Positions 1 to 10,311 of a stretch of DNA of 64,000 nt are shown here, one piece after another. Within the stretch, counting starts at the first letter, position 1, and each line of letters starts with the position of its first letter. The DNA is from Dermacentor variabilis (Eukaryota; Arthropoda; Arachnida; Ixodida; Ixodidae): positions 213,633,678 through 213,697,677 of the forward strand of contig NC_134568.1 in the NCBI RefSeq assembly GCF_050947875.1. Direction: 5' to 3'. Under the pieces are notes generated by a model. That model made no database searches, was not told where the DNA came from, and saw nothing but the letters and a program-made list of their open reading frames with translations. Position numbers and translations under genes: made by a program.

Positions 1-361
1 CGAGCGACCATGTAGACCGGTAAAGTGCCGGGCTCTCGCAGGAGAGGAAAAACCGACACTCGATCTTAGCGTAACATTCTTTTTAATCTCTTTCGGAACG
101 CTAGCCCGTGCCGGAGCGTGCCAGCCGCTCGTGCCTCGTGTAGGCGCTAGCGTCTACATAATTCTCATGCGAAGCCGATGCTGCTGCCGCTACAATAGCA
201 TACATTTTTCCCTCCGTGAGACCCTTCGCATTAAAGGGCCCCTCACCACGCCACTAGCCTCGGAAGAAGAACGCCTATAGCTGTGGTCTCTTCATTTTCC
301 TGTGTCTCGGACGTTTTTCAACATCAGAGACTGTGCAAAGGGCACAACGTCATCCTCCAGG

Positions 362-1726
362 ATGGGGGATAGGAATCCCCACCAAGCGTTTGACCCTGGT
401 CGTCCTCCACTGGCTGCATCGAAGACAAGGGACCGCACTGGCCCTTCCACTGTCGCCCTTGAATCTTCCGACAGCTCAACGGTTGAAGAAATGGAATCGG
501 ACAACGATTTCACACTTGCCGTGGGTCGCCGTTTGAAGAGAAAACTCAGGAGGACATCAACAGACAGTGAATCGTTGCCCAGGCAGAACAGTGGTAAGCA
601 ATCATTCACTGTTGCTTACGTCCCTACCACAGCTACCGACGATCTGAATACCTTGAACAGGCAGAGCTTAACAGAGTACTTTGAGCGAATTTCGCCAGGC
701 CAAGTCAACGAGATCAGAATTAACGCACGGAGGAACATCCTTTCGGTGGACGTGAACAACAAGTCAATTCTAGATACGCTAAAGGCTGCCACACTACTAG
801 GAAACATCCCAGTGCGCTCCTTCTTTGCGTATGGAAAAGGAACCTCGACTGGCGTTATTTCTGACGTGGACAAAGAAATCGCAGACACTGACCTCCAGAG
901 GCTTTTGAATTCCACCGCACCAATAGTGCAGATTCACCGCTTCGGTCAATCCCGGTGTATTAAATTAGTCTTTGACTCTGAAACATTACCTGACTACGTA
1001 AAAGTAGGATACGTAAGACACCGTGTGCGCCCTTACGTGCCAAAACTGGTGCAGTGTCGGAAGTGCTTCAAAATAGGACACGTAAGCGCAGCTTGCAAGG
1101 GCGGCGTAAAATGCCAACGGTGTGGAGGGGCCCATCAAAATGATAGCTGCGATGCTACTGCCCTAAAATGTCCTAATTGCGCCGGTCCACATGAAGCGAC
1201 ATCAAAAGACTGCCAGAAAATCAAGGACGAAATGTCAGTGCTTCGAAAGATGGTGCGGGACAACTCCACTCACAGACAGGCTGCTACATCGATACGCCGC
1301 CGCAGACGTCGATCGCGACACAGACGACAGCACGACAAGAGTACTTCCCATACAGACGGACCATCGACCGCATGGCAAACTCCTCGCTTGCCAAGTTTGC
1401 TTCTGCGATCAAGATGCGGGCCCGACGTACCTTCTTCGGCAGCAGCACGTGGAACACATGCGCTGCATAAAACGACGCTTCCGCCGACCGACTCTGACAT
1501 TGACTGGCCGTCGCTCCCACCGAAACAAACAGGCTTAAATGCGTCGGGTGATGTGTCTTCAAAGGTGGTTGAGAATGATAAGACAGAAAATGAAAATGTA
1601 CGAAGTATGCTGAAACACCTGATAACTACGATGCGTTCACTTCTCTGCGGATTACAGACGCCGGTTGCTAAGACCGCGCTACATGTTCTAGATGCTTTGG
1701 AACCGCTCCTCGCGGCTCTACAATAA
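362..1726 (+). CDS. Retrotransposon ORF1 (gag-like, three zinc knuckles)
   Basis: ORF1 proteins of I-group elements bind element RNA and form the ribonucleoprotein that ORF2 protein acts in. The first in-frame ATG is at 362; the frame is open upstream to a GTG at 302. The N-terminal third is polar and Ser/Thr-rich, a central RRM-like stretch follows, and then three closely spaced cysteine/histidine knuckles read CRKCFKIGHVSAAC, CQRCGGAHQNDSC and CPNCAGPHEATSKDC, roughly residues 230-285 from the ATG. An arginine-rich basic patch follows them. The stop is 6 nt before the ORF2 ATG, suggesting reinitiation or coupled translation. The ORF is intact. Assignment as a non-LTR gag-like protein is secure; clade is inferred. 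Confidence 0.85.
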   Translation: MGDRNPHQAFDPGRPPLAASKTRDRTGPSTVALESSDSSTVEEMESDNDFTLAVGRRLKRKLRRTSTDSESLPRQNSGKQSFTVAYVPTTATDDLNTLNRQSLTEYFERISPGQVNEIRINARRNILSVDVNNKSILDTLKAATLLGNIPVRSFFAYGKGTSTGVISDVDKEIADTDLQRLLNSTAPIVQIHRFGQSRCIKLVFDSETLPDYVKVGYVRHRVRPYVPKLVQCRKCFKIGHVSAACKGGVKCQRCGGAHQNDSCDATALKCPNCAGPHEATSKDCQKIKDEMSVLRKMVRDNSTHRQAATSIRRRRRRSRHRRQHDKSTSHTDGPSTAWQTPRLPSLLLRSRCGPDVPSSAAARGTHALHKTTLPPTDSDIDWPSLPPKQTGLNASGDVSSKVVENDKTENENVRSMLKHLITTMRSLLCGLQTPVAKTALHVLDALEPLLAALQ

Positions 1727-1732
1727 GGCATC

Positions 1733-4081
1733 ATGGCGCTCTCTTTTGAAAACCAATTACGACGATCTGCAATAATGCAGTGGAATGCCAGAGGCCTACG
1801 AGGCCGCCTCGCAGACTTTCGGCAATGGATGTTCAAATACCAGTTTCCCGTGGCTGTAATATGTGAACCAAACATGACGTCTTTACTACGTGTATCTGGA
1901 TATGTGCCACTGTGGTCAAGGAATGATCACAATTTAAGCAAAGTGCTCATGTTTGTTCGTCGGAATTTAACGTGCCTTCGTAAAGACATTCCTGCACACG
2001 CTTCCAACGAGTACGTTTGCATAACGCTGAAGTACAAGCGGCGCACACTCTCAGTAATTGGCGGGTATATACCCCCAACATCGAGCATAGACTGTTCATA
2101 TTTGCTGTCCATACTGAAAGCTTGTCCGGGTCCCCACGTAGTCATCGGTGACTTTAATGCCCACCATCCCATGTGGGGCTCTGCTTCGACGAACGCCCGC
2201 GGTAGAGACTTGGCTGACTTCATGCTTAGTCAAGGCTTGATGGTGATCAATGATGGCTCACCGACATATCTTCGAGGCTCTTACTACAGCAGTTGTCTTG
2301 ACATTGCGTTCGTTTCAAAAAGGCTGCTGTCTGCTACGCGATGGTGTACTGATCTCGACACCCATGGAAGTGACCATCTACCAACATATGTTCAGTTGAA
2401 ATGGTTACATCCCCCAGCTCCGCACACTGTGCGTTCTATCGATTGGCCAACATTTCGAGAATCTGTCACCACCGCATGTCAAGCCGTCCAAGCACCATCC
2501 AATATTGAAGATGTCATCGCGGCAACTTTACGTGACACAACAAAACACCTCAGCACACCTTCACCTAGATCATCTATTGATGACCAGTACGAGCGACTTC
2601 GCGCGATACGGCGTCGAGCAGAACGGAAATACAGAAGGACCAAATCACCATTAGACGTCGCTGCCTTACGCCGGGCTCAGCGTCATGTCCTGCGCCACCT
2701 TGACAAGCTTGACAAACAACGCTGGAGATCATTCTGTGGCTCTCTGGATCCGAGAAAACCTCTCTCTAGAATTTGGCAAATTGTACGAAGCCTTCGCTCG
2801 CCTCCACAACAGCTTCACCCGTTCAGCGCTGTGGCCATACGGCAAGGCCGGCGTGAAGTCGAGGTCGCCGATGACTTTTGCAAATTACTCGTGAGCTCCT
2901 CGAACGATATACCAACCCATTCACGACTGACTTTCCCGTCATCTAGTGATCACCGTCTGGACGCGCCTTTTACTATGCACGAGCTCGACGCTGCGATATC
3001 TTCTTCCCGCCGATCAACTTGTCCAGGACCAGACGGAATTACATACTCCGCGATTTGTCATCTTGGAGTAGAAGCTCGAGAAATTCTCCTGGCGCTCTAC
3101 AATTCTACGTGGGACACAGCAACTGTGCCTAATCACTGGAAGTGCAGTCGTCTTGTGGCTTTGCTAAAACCTGGGAAATGCCCGCATGATCTCTCACATT
3201 ATCGGCCAATAGCCTTGGCAAGCTGTGTCGGTAAAGTGATGGAGCGGATGGTACTGAGCAGACTGGAATGGCTACTCGAGAAAAGTGGTGGACTTCCTGA
3301 TTTCATCAATGGATTCAGAAGAGGCCGATCATCCATTGACGGTGTGATCGACCTAGTATCTTCTGTTCAACAGGAAAAGAGACGCCGTCGTCTGGTATGC
3401 GCAATATTTCTGGACATCAAAAGTGCCTACGACAACGTCTTCCACCATTCGATTCTTCAGGCGCATGAGGATATTGGTGTTGGTGGCCGGATGTATGCAT
3501 GGCTGCAGAGTTACCTCAGTGGCCGCACCATTTTCATGTCCACTTCGGATGGCGAGACTGATAGACATGAAGTTCGCAGGGGTGTTCCGCAGGGTGGTGT
3601 CCTTAGCCCAGTATTGTTCAATATGATACTGGTGGGCCTTGCAGACGAGCTACCTGAAACAGCACGTATCAGTAGGTACGAGGATGATATCTGTATTTGG
3701 TCATCCGGGGTCACACGTCCACAAGTGCGTGCAAGGCTTCAACGTGCGGTTACCATAACGGCGAAGTACTTGCGCCGTAGAGGCCTGCAACTCTCAGCAA
3801 CTAAGTGTGCAGTCATGGCATTTACGCGCAAATCGATGTCAAATTATCCAATCTTTGTCGACGGAACGGCGCTTCCTTTAGTCACCCACCACAGATTTCT
3901 TGGCGTGATAATAGACCGCAGTCTTTCTTGGACCAAACATGTTACTGCGCTTAGGGCTAAACTGACTAACTTCATACACGTTCTTCGTGTAATATCAGGA
4001 CTGAGATGGGGCCCCTCTGAGCGAAGTGTACCAGGCACTTTTTGTGGGCTACATACGCTACAGCATGACTGTGTTATCTAA
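1733..4081 (+). CDS. Retrotransposon ORF2, endonuclease and reverse transcriptase part
   Basis: This is the first and larger part of ORF2, which nicks target DNA and copies element RNA at the nick. The apurinic-type endonuclease occupies about residues 1-225: MQWNARGL at the start, ICEPN, VIGDFNAHHPMWGS and the GSDHLP catalytic motif. The reverse transcriptase follows, with RPIALASCVGKVMERM, the first catalytic aspartate in FLDIKSAYDNV, and GVPQGGVLSPVLF. The core box that is normally YADD reads YEDD here (RYEDDICIW), an Ala to Glu change next to both catalytic aspartates. The frame ends early because of a frameshift around 4021-4030; the homologous reading continues in the frame of the next entry. 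Catalytic competence is doubtful for both reasons. Confidence 0.85.
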   Translation: MALSFENQLRRSAIMQWNARGLRGRLADFRQWMFKYQFPVAVICEPNMTSLLRVSGYVPLWSRNDHNLSKVLMFVRRNLTCLRKDIPAHASNEYVCITLKYKRRTLSVIGGYIPPTSSIDCSYLLSILKACPGPHVVIGDFNAHHPMWGSASTNARGRDLADFMLSQGLMVINDGSPTYLRGSYYSSCLDIAFVSKRLLSATRWCTDLDTHGSDHLPTYVQLKWLHPPAPHTVRSIDWPTFRESVTTACQAVQAPSNIEDVIAATLRDTTKHLSTPSPRSSIDDQYERLRAIRRRAERKYRRTKSPLDVAALRRAQRHVLRHLDKLDKQRWRSFCGSLDPRKPLSRIWQIVRSLRSPPQQLHPFSAVAIRQGRREVEVADDFCKLLVSSSNDIPTHSRLTFPSSSDHRLDAPFTMHELDAAISSSRRSTCPGPDGITYSAICHLGVEAREILLALYNSTWDTATVPNHWKCSRLVALLKPGKCPHDLSHYRPIALASCVGKVMERMVLSRLEWLLEKSGGLPDFINGFRRGRSSIDGVIDLVSSVQQEKRRRRLVCAIFLDIKSAYDNVFHHSILQAHEDIGVGGRMYAWLQSYLSGRTIFMSTSDGETDRHEVRRGVPQGGVLSPVLFNMILVGLADELPETARISRYEDDICIWSSGVTRPQVRARLQRAVTITAKYLRRRGLQLSATKCAVMAFTRKSMSNYPIFVDGTALPLVTHHRFLGVIIDRSLSWTKHVTALRAKLTNFIHVLRVISGLRWGPSERSVPGTFCGLHTLQHDCVI

Positions 4082-5384
4082 CATGGGGTCATCTTGTATA
4101 CGCACGCTGGAGAGCCTTCAGGCTCAAGCACTACGGATATGTCTTGGCTTGCCACGCTGCACGTCAACTAAGGGCACAATAGCGGAAGCACGGGCTTGTC
4201 CTATCGACATATACAGGTCTTGTGAACCTGTGCGAACCTATCTTCGCCTGCTAACCAGACACTCACACCATCCACTGTCAACGCTTCCAAGCATCAACCT
4301 TGACTGTGCTTTTTCTAAAGCTATTGCATGTCACGCAAGCATTGTACCTGCAAGATTCCAGGCAACCGACATCTCCGCGACACCTCCATGGACATTGCCA
4401 AGACCACTAGTGAGGCTTCAGATACCCGGAATTAGGAAGAAATCTCACGTTTCCTCCATTGGCTTGAAGCAGCTCACCTTGTCCCATATATTTACTTTAT
4501 ATAGTGGGACTGTACAAGTATATACCGATGGTTCGGTCACGCCATCTTCCACAACGGCCGCATTTGTCATCCCACAACTTGGAATTACTCAACGATTTCG
4601 ATTAGACCACAAATCGACATCTACGGCTGCGGAACTTGCGGGAATACGGGAGGCTGTCCGTTTTATGAGAACGCAGACACCCCATAAATGGACAATATTG
4701 TGCGATGCCAAATCAGCGCTACAGGCGCTAAAATACTTTTTAAACAAAGGACCATACTATCTGCTCGTGCTGGAAATCGTCGAACTTTATCACAGTGCCG
4801 AGTTAAGTGGCCACGTGATCACCTTTCAATGGGTGCCTAGCCATTGTGGTGTTTTTGGTAATGAATTCGCTGACAGTGAGGCAAGATCGGCCTCCTCTTC
4901 CTCTGATGAAGTACGGATTGCCTACTCGCGACCTGACACCAACTCCATGATCAAGGCACTCATGCAGGACCTTACAAAGGCTTACAGAGCCCACTCTGAT
5001 AACATTCACAGACGTCTACATATGATTGACCCAGACGGTAAATTCTGTTTGCCCCCGAAGCTTACACGGAGCAAAACATCATTGCTACACAGGATTCGGC
5101 TTGGCGTTGCTTTCACCCGTCGCTACGCACACCTCATCGGCCAATCGAACAGCCCTGATTGTGTACACTGCCAGATGCCCGAAACACTGCAACACGTACT
5201 GTGCGACTGCCCAGCATATATGCTGGAGCGAAGGACGTTAGACAGTTTCTTAGCCAGCGTTGGCAGGCAACTACTGTCGGAGGAAGCTATCCTCGGCCCA
5301 TGGCCTGACACTGCAATTTCAATGCGTGCAACAAAAGTATTGTTGGAGTTTCTGCAGGACACCAAGCTCGACGAGCGGCTCTAG
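4026..5384 (+). CDS. Retrotransposon ORF2, RNase H and C-terminal finger part
   Basis: This is the continuation of ORF2 in another frame after a single-base-class indel near 4025. It starts in the RT thumb (LESLQAQALRICLGLPRC) and contains a complete RNase H domain: aspartate in VYTDGS, glutamate in STAAELAGIREA, aspartate in LCDAKSALQALK, and the final motif FQWVPSHCGVFGNEFAD. RNase H removes RNA template during cDNA synthesis. A C-terminal cysteine/histidine finger (CVHCQMPETLQHVLCDC) follows, typical of I-group elements. It has no independent start; the ATG at 4026 is internal. All four expected RNase H acidic positions are present, so only the upstream frameshift and the YEDD change look damaging. 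Confidence 0.85.
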   Translation: MYQALFVGYIRYSMTVLSNMGSSCIRTLESLQAQALRICLGLPRCTSTKGTIAEARACPIDIYRSCEPVRTYLRLLTRHSHHPLSTLPSINLDCAFSKAIACHASIVPARFQATDISATPPWTLPRPLVRLQIPGIRKKSHVSSIGLKQLTLSHIFTLYSGTVQVYTDGSVTPSSTTAAFVIPQLGITQRFRLDHKSTSTAAELAGIREAVRFMRTQTPHKWTILCDAKSALQALKYFLNKGPYYLLVLEIVELYHSAELSGHVITFQWVPSHCGVFGNEFADSEARSASSSSDEVRIAYSRPDTNSMIKALMQDLTKAYRAHSDNIHRRLHMIDPDGKFCLPPKLTRSKTSLLHRIRLGVAFTRRYAHLIGQSNSPDCVHCQMPETLQHVLCDCPAYMLERRTLDSFLASVGRQLLSEEAILGPWPDTAISMRATKVLLEFLQDTKLDERL

Positions 5385-5576
5385 CGAGGCAACTGTCTCA
5401 TGTACATAAGCACTCACCACTTCTCTTATCATCATCATCCATTCCAATACTTTCACTCCCCTTCCCTCTTCCCCAGTGCAGAGTAGCAGACTAGAGCTCA
5501 CTAGCTCAGGTCGACCTCTCTGTCTTTCCTATCAATAAATTCTATTCTTCTCTTCTTCTCTTCTTGGTTATGCGAT

Positions 5577-5905
5577 GTAAGTTGTTACGTGCCCTCTAAG
5601 GAGCGTTCTACAGCAAGAATTTTTCAAATTGATTCATTGATAGCCGAGATAGAAATATTTCAGTGCTGTGAACCCATGATTTCAGGAGGCGAGCATCGGT
5701 GCCAACAAAACGCTCGATCCACCTGCCCCACTGGCCTCCGCAAGGGAAATTCCTTCCCTGCGTTCTCCCATACCGGAGCGGGACGACTGCGTGACGCATA
5801 CGCGACAGGCCCCGCATTCTTTTTTTTCCTCCATTTTTTTTCTGCGCGGTGGACTTCTGCTGACGGTGTCGCCTGTTGTGATTGTCTCGTTACGCGCAGC
5901 ACACG
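5577..5905 (+). repeat. Dispersed repeat of about 0.3 kb, copy 1
   Basis: The stretch starting near GTTACGTGCCCTCTAAGG is matched in reverse complement at 31145-31450. Both copies share AAGAATTTTTCAAATTG and CCCATGATTTCAGGAGGCGAG, then the stretch with CTCCCATACC, a long T run and a GC-rich end. It abuts the TTC tail of the preceding retrotransposon. No ORF of note and no clear tRNA-like head; family unknown. Confidence 0.7.
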
Positions 5906-6226
5906 ATTTTGCGAGCTGTGCACGACAACACCTGACTAGCGGTATTAGTCAGTACTACGCGAATACTGAGGCAGACACAAGCGGATCATGCAGCATGATC
6001 GTGTGCTGAAACACGGTAGAAAATGGCATACTTTCGTTATCTGCGCGCGCAACTGCACGACTTGGCAACAAGCAGACGAAACGGAAGTACATCTCTCTTG
6101 CTGCGGTGCAAAGTAAGACAAAAACATGCAGACATTCGGTTTGTGTTTTTTTTTATTTCTCTAAGCGTTAATTCGTCTATACTAGCAACATATTACACAA
6201 ATAACAGATGTTGGCTTGAATAATTC
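5906..6226. other. No recognisable feature
   Basis: I see no coding region or repeat structure here that I can support, apart from a short T-rich run near 6148. Confidence 0.4.
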
Positions 6227-6270
6227 TTGAAGCCACGTGTCACCACGAGCGACGTCACAGCAGTGCGATG

Positions 6271-6511
6271 TACAGTCGGCGCCACATTTGTGTGGAGCGC
6301 AGGAACGGCGGCCGCCGGGCCACTCCGGAGGCAGCCAGCGACGTCTAACGGTAGCTGCTGGGCTCGAGATAAGAAGTGTCTGGGCACGCGCGGCCGACGC
6401 ATCCAATCTCGGGCCCATACAGCCACTACCGTTAGACGTCTATGGCTGGCTGCGGAGCGCCTCGGCGGGTGCGCCGTTCCCGCGCTCTACACAAAGGTGA
6501 CGCCGACTGCA
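6271..6511. repeat. GC-rich foldback (inverted repeat, about 100-bp arms)
   Basis: The arm at about 6271-6368 (starting TACAGTCGGCGCC, ending GGCTCGAG) is the imperfect reverse complement of about 6408-6511 (starting CTCGGGCCC, ending CGCCGACTGCA), around a 39-bp centre. Both arms carry the GACGTCTAACGGTAG segment or its complement. ORFs read across it are by-products of the high GC content. It may be a foldback transposon or a SINE duplicated in inverted orientation. Confidence 0.8.
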
Positions 6512-6724
6512 TACGTAGGCATTTGTGCGACATACGTCGACTCTCCGGCTGCGAGCGCGGCGCCCGCGAGGAGAAGGGCAAATGGCGTTCGGTTTGAAAC
6601 TTCAGCTCCTTCCGCGCCGCGTAGCGACGTAATACTTAGCAGATACGATAGTTAGCGCGCACTATACGCACGGCGCTTGTCAGCTCAAGATGGCCAGACT
6701 TGCTGAGTGGCCCTTTAGGGTGTT

Positions 6725-7830
6725 CTGAACTTGTACGGTTTTATTAATATTATTATTATGATGATGATGAGGATGATGATATAAGGAGATGTTGACGCAT
6801 AAATTAAGGCGCCGGCTACTCCTTAGCACTTGAATGGGTCTAGCCTACAGCATACAGGGCTCAAGATTACATATCAAACAACCTTCTCATACAAGCACCA
6901 GAACTTGTCAAGCAACGTTTTCGCATAACACTATGACGTAAAAAATACATGGTACATACAATATACAAGTTAATTAACTGCACAGCACTGTAGAAGAAAG
7001 TCTTAAAAATACGAATGATACTGTCACCTAATGATACAGTCTCTGGTCAGCGGGTGGTGCACTCATCGTGTACATGCATTATCCCATATAGTCAGAACAG
7101 AACAGTCAACACAACACAATCCACAAACACATACATATATACAGCGACTTTGAAATAAAGGAACATGAAAAACGTTAATAACGGTCAACAATGCCGCTGT
7201 CCTCGAGAAAAGTTTTTGATGCTTTTAAGGCGCTCTTCTGCAAGGCCATTGCTGGTCAAGGTCCCAAAAGTTTCTTTAAACTGCATGATCTGCGGTCTAA
7301 TGTCATTATAGCTGATTTAAGTCGGCATCTTGGTGTGCGGTTATGTGGGCAATCTAGAAGGAGGTGATGTATATCTCCATCTACGAATCCACAATCACAT
7401 TCGGGAGTTTCCGCATGGCCAATTCTATGTAAGAAATTTATTGTGTAGGCCGTATCGATGAATAAGGGTTTCCATATTTCTGTCTAATGACAAAGGAAAT
7501 TTGAATTCGATAAATGAATCGATATGATAAAAATCCGAGCTCTTAGAATTCTGGTCAAACCACGTATTCCTACATATTTTGAAAGACGTCCTTATAATGC
7601 AGCGTAGTTCATTCTTTGATATTGGGAGCTGAACTACATCATCTTTGAAGTGTGCTTGTCGTGCTGCTTAATCGGCTGATGTGTTGCCAGGAATTTCGCA
7701 ATGTCCTGGTATCCACTGGAAGGCTATTTCATGCTTCGCTTGGCTTGCCTTTGTGAGATCTTTAAGCGTTTCGTATATTTTACTATCACTGATTGTTTTT
7801 CCTTTTGTGCTGGAAAGTGTACGTTCATAT
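6725..7830 (-). mobile_element. 3' end of an RNase H-bearing non-LTR retrotransposon
   Basis: On the minus strand this is a 5'-truncated retrotransposon. It begins in RNase H coding sequence around 7740 and runs into a 3' end with ATCATC and AATA simple repeats near 6739-6780. The lower part (6725-7290) is non-coding 3' UTR-like sequence. Many stops show it is old. Confidence 0.65.
7300..7790 (-). pseudogene. Retrotransposon RNase H remnant
   Basis: Reading the minus strand from about 7745 gives IAFQWIPGHCEIPGN, the last conserved RNase H motif, where the histidine and flanking WxPxHxxxxGN pattern are kept. It continues into the C-terminal region characteristic of I-group elements before stops accumulate. 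Upstream catalytic aspartates are not present. It is a dead fragment, on the opposite strand to the first element and too different to be a copy of it. Confidence 0.6.
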
Positions 7831-8796
7831 TAGATACTCCAACGGTCAACAAAAACAAAAACAGAAAACATAATCCGACGTAAACTTTTCAGACCCAACA
7901 AAACCCTATAGTGATCTACGCACCTTTTAAAGTCAGTTCTTACTTTCAACTGGTCTGTTACGATTCTGGAAAGGTACTTGCTTGATGAAATCGCACGCAC
8001 ACATGCTCGCGTCAGCACTTCTGTATATGTCTATAAAGGGTCCAGCTCTCCAGTTCGTTCAGGTAAAACGGTATTTTGTTTTAATAAAATCAATGATACC
8101 TGGCGGTTTCTCGCCTTCTCTTTTCATCCTGGATTGCCGCGTCATGTGGTGGTACATGGAAAGGACAACGCATTCATTTTTAGCCGTCGGAGACGGTGCA
8201 GCAGCACGTCTCACGCAAAATATCAATTTTCTCGGAAGCTAGTGGCAACGAAATTACTACACACTTTATGTTACTCAAATTATTTTAGCCTATCATTCCT
8301 CGTTTAGCTGTGAAAATGATGAAATCCATGGTCCACGGGGGTAGACACAGGGCCTGAAGAGGTTACGTCTTATCGTTAGTGTTGCCTCCGTTAATGCATT
8401 CTTGTAATCACTGATGTCAATCAGGGCCGGGATAATATAACCACATTATTTTCCCATTCTCTCCAGTGTTCAGTGGTCCACTTATTGGCCCGAGCGGCGG
8501 CCGCTCGTGAGCGAATGGAATCGAGCGGAAGGAAATCCTTACACCGTACCTGCCCAGCTTCTGATCGGTTTTTCCTCGATGCGTTTTGGAAGATTCGGCC
8601 TCTTCTCACAAAACGCGCACGTGAATGCCATGTTGCTTATCCTGCTAGTTTCGGACATCTCGCACGCTCACTTTGGCTTCCTTTTGGTCGTGTGCCGACC
8701 GGCGTTCACCACGGCTGGCTCTAACTGCGAATAAAGTTAGCTGAATTCAGTTGTTAGCGCTTGTCTCGTTTGTCCTGCGCACGCTGCTTTTTCGTG
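7831..8796. other. No recognisable feature
   Basis: Short ORFs on both strands show no recognisable family. An AATAAA lies near 8731. I cannot support a gene here. Confidence 0.4.
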
Positions 8797-9232
8797 ACAC
8801 CCGCCGTGGTTGCTCAGTGGCTGTGGTTTTAGGCTGCTGAGCATGGAGGTCGCGGGATCGAATGCCGGCCATGGCGGCCGCATTTCAATGGGGGCGAAAT
8901 GCGAAAACACCCGTGTACTTAGATTTAGGAGCACGTTAAAGAACCCCAGGTGGTCGAAATTTCCGGAGTCCTCCCCTACCCCAGGTGGTCGAAATTTCCG
9001 GAGTCCTCCCCTATAGGGGAGGACTCCGGAATTATAGGGGAGGACTCCGGACTCCCCTATAGGGGAGGACTCCGGAAATTTCGACCACCTGGGGTTCTTT
9101 AACGTGCTCCTAAATCTAAGTACACGGGTGTTTTCGCATTTCGCCCCCATTGAAATGCGGCCGCCGTGTATACGGCGTGCCTCATAATCAGAAAGTGGTT
9201 TTGGCACGTAAAGCCCCATAATTTTTTTTCTT
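8797..9232 (+). mobile_element. Ruka-like tRNA-derived SINE with an internal inverted duplication
   Basis: The 5' head (CCGCCGTGGTTGCTCAGTGG) has a box A-like segment, and GGGATCGAATGCC further on is a box B. The body (GCGAAATGCGAAAACACCCG, then CCCCAGGTGGTCGAAATTTC) and the 3' end (GCCTCATAATCAGAAAGTGG, GGCACGTAAAGCCCCATAAT) match the other SINE copies in this window at 30220, 48838, 50636 and 51157. Unlike them, the body segment 8880-9016 is followed by its own reverse complement at about 9036-9165, centred on TATAGGGGAGGACTCCGG repeats, before the normal 3' end resumes at TACGGCGTGCCTC. The name Ruka comes from recall of tick literature. Confidence 0.85.
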
Positions 9233-9904
9233 TTCCCTGACTGTTGCCTCGAAACTCATTCAGGAGTTAAAATATACCCTTGGCGTCGCTCGATGGTCAG
9301 TCACTGTGGCGCTGTGTTCCTCCCTGTATACGCACTATGGCTTCGTTCGAAGTAAACATGTCGTCATCTTCCAACCACGATCGACTGTGAATGCGAATAA
9401 AAGGCATTGCGAGGAGGGATATCCTTGATTGGCATAACCCTGCCTATGTGGAGGGCGCAAGCAACCCATATGTGAAACAACTCCGGCGTGCCCAATTTGC
9501 ATAGTGGATATATTACGAGTGTACAAAGGGTCGACCCTTTACGCTTTTTATTTACCAAAAATTCAGCGAAAATATGGCTCACCCTTCCCAAAACACAATT
9601 CTTCCGTGATTTTTTTTCAGCAACCTATATCTTTCGATGTAAGCTTACCGTTGCTCTCCCTTCCTCTCTTTGAGGCCGTAATTTTTTTAAATATCCATTT
9701 CATTATTCATTCTTTTTGCACTTGGTCATTGGTCCGAACGAAGCCGCGCCACCCTAATCACCGGAATCGGACACTCGGTGATGTAGGTGATATACAAAAA
9801 AGAATACAAAATGTAGTAGATTGTTACAAAATACCACCTCTGGTGACTATCTTTTGTACGCAATAGTGCACTTTTCTTTTTCTAGCGATTACGGAAATTT
9901 ATAA
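9233..9904. other. No recognisable feature
   Basis: Intergenic sequence with short ORFs only. Nothing recognisable on either strand. Confidence 0.4.
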
Positions 9905-10311
9905 ATATAGGGTGTCCCACCTAACGTTAGCCAAGCTTTTCAACGAAGACAAAAATAAACCACGGTGCCAGATACGATCTTAAGACCTACAACGTCCTCA
10001 TAGGTGTGACGAACGAACACCGTTAGATTTCATAATTGTATCTTGCACCATATATCTTTTTTTTTTGGTCGAACCGCCTGGCTAACGCCTTGCTATATGA
10101 GATGCGGTATATGCTGATTATATTGCCACACCACTCTATCACTGAAGTTGCTCATACCAGGTTTTACATTTTTGACAAAACTATTCCTCAGAGTTTTGAG
10201 AATGGCAGCCCATAAGCAAATGTGATGAAACAAAACACCGACAGCGCATGCATATTGTATTAAATCTTTTCAGACTTAAATATTAAAAGTGAGAAACAGT
10301 AACAGTTCGAA
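9905..10311 (+). repeat. Dispersed repeat, left part, preceded by a GGGTGTCCC terminal motif
   Basis: At 9908 the motif TAGGGTGTCCCACCTAACG resembles the end motif of the mariner-like elements at 38291 and 39789. From about 10084 the sequence (GCCTTGCTATATGAGATGCGG onward) matches 49340-49530 at high identity in the same orientation. After a 151-bp interruption the match resumes at 10477-10560. No coding capacity. Confidence 0.7.

Larger units (their letters stand above)
1..5566 (+). mobile_element. I-group non-LTR retrotransposon, nearly complete
   Basis: One element covers a 5' leader, ORF1 (gag-like), ORF2 (endonuclease, reverse transcriptase, RNase H) and a short 3' UTR ending in AATAAA and a TTC-rich simple tail near 5537-5566. 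ORF1 plus an ORF2 carrying RNase H and a C-terminal CCHC-like finger fits the I/Loa/R1 group. The true 5' end may lie before the window. Both ORFs are open over long stretches with one frameshift, so the copy is young. The first 300 bases carry no recognisable gene and are probably the 5' UTR with an internal promoter, as in related elements; no promoter motif is certain. Confidence 0.85.

Noticed and set aside
6193..6655. Overlapping GC-rich ORFs on both strands
   Set aside because: They arise from the GC-rich foldback; the inverted arms give similar frames on both strands and no domain is seen.
8737..9219. 160-codon ORF on the minus strand
   Set aside because: It lies within the SINE and its inverted duplication; not a gene.
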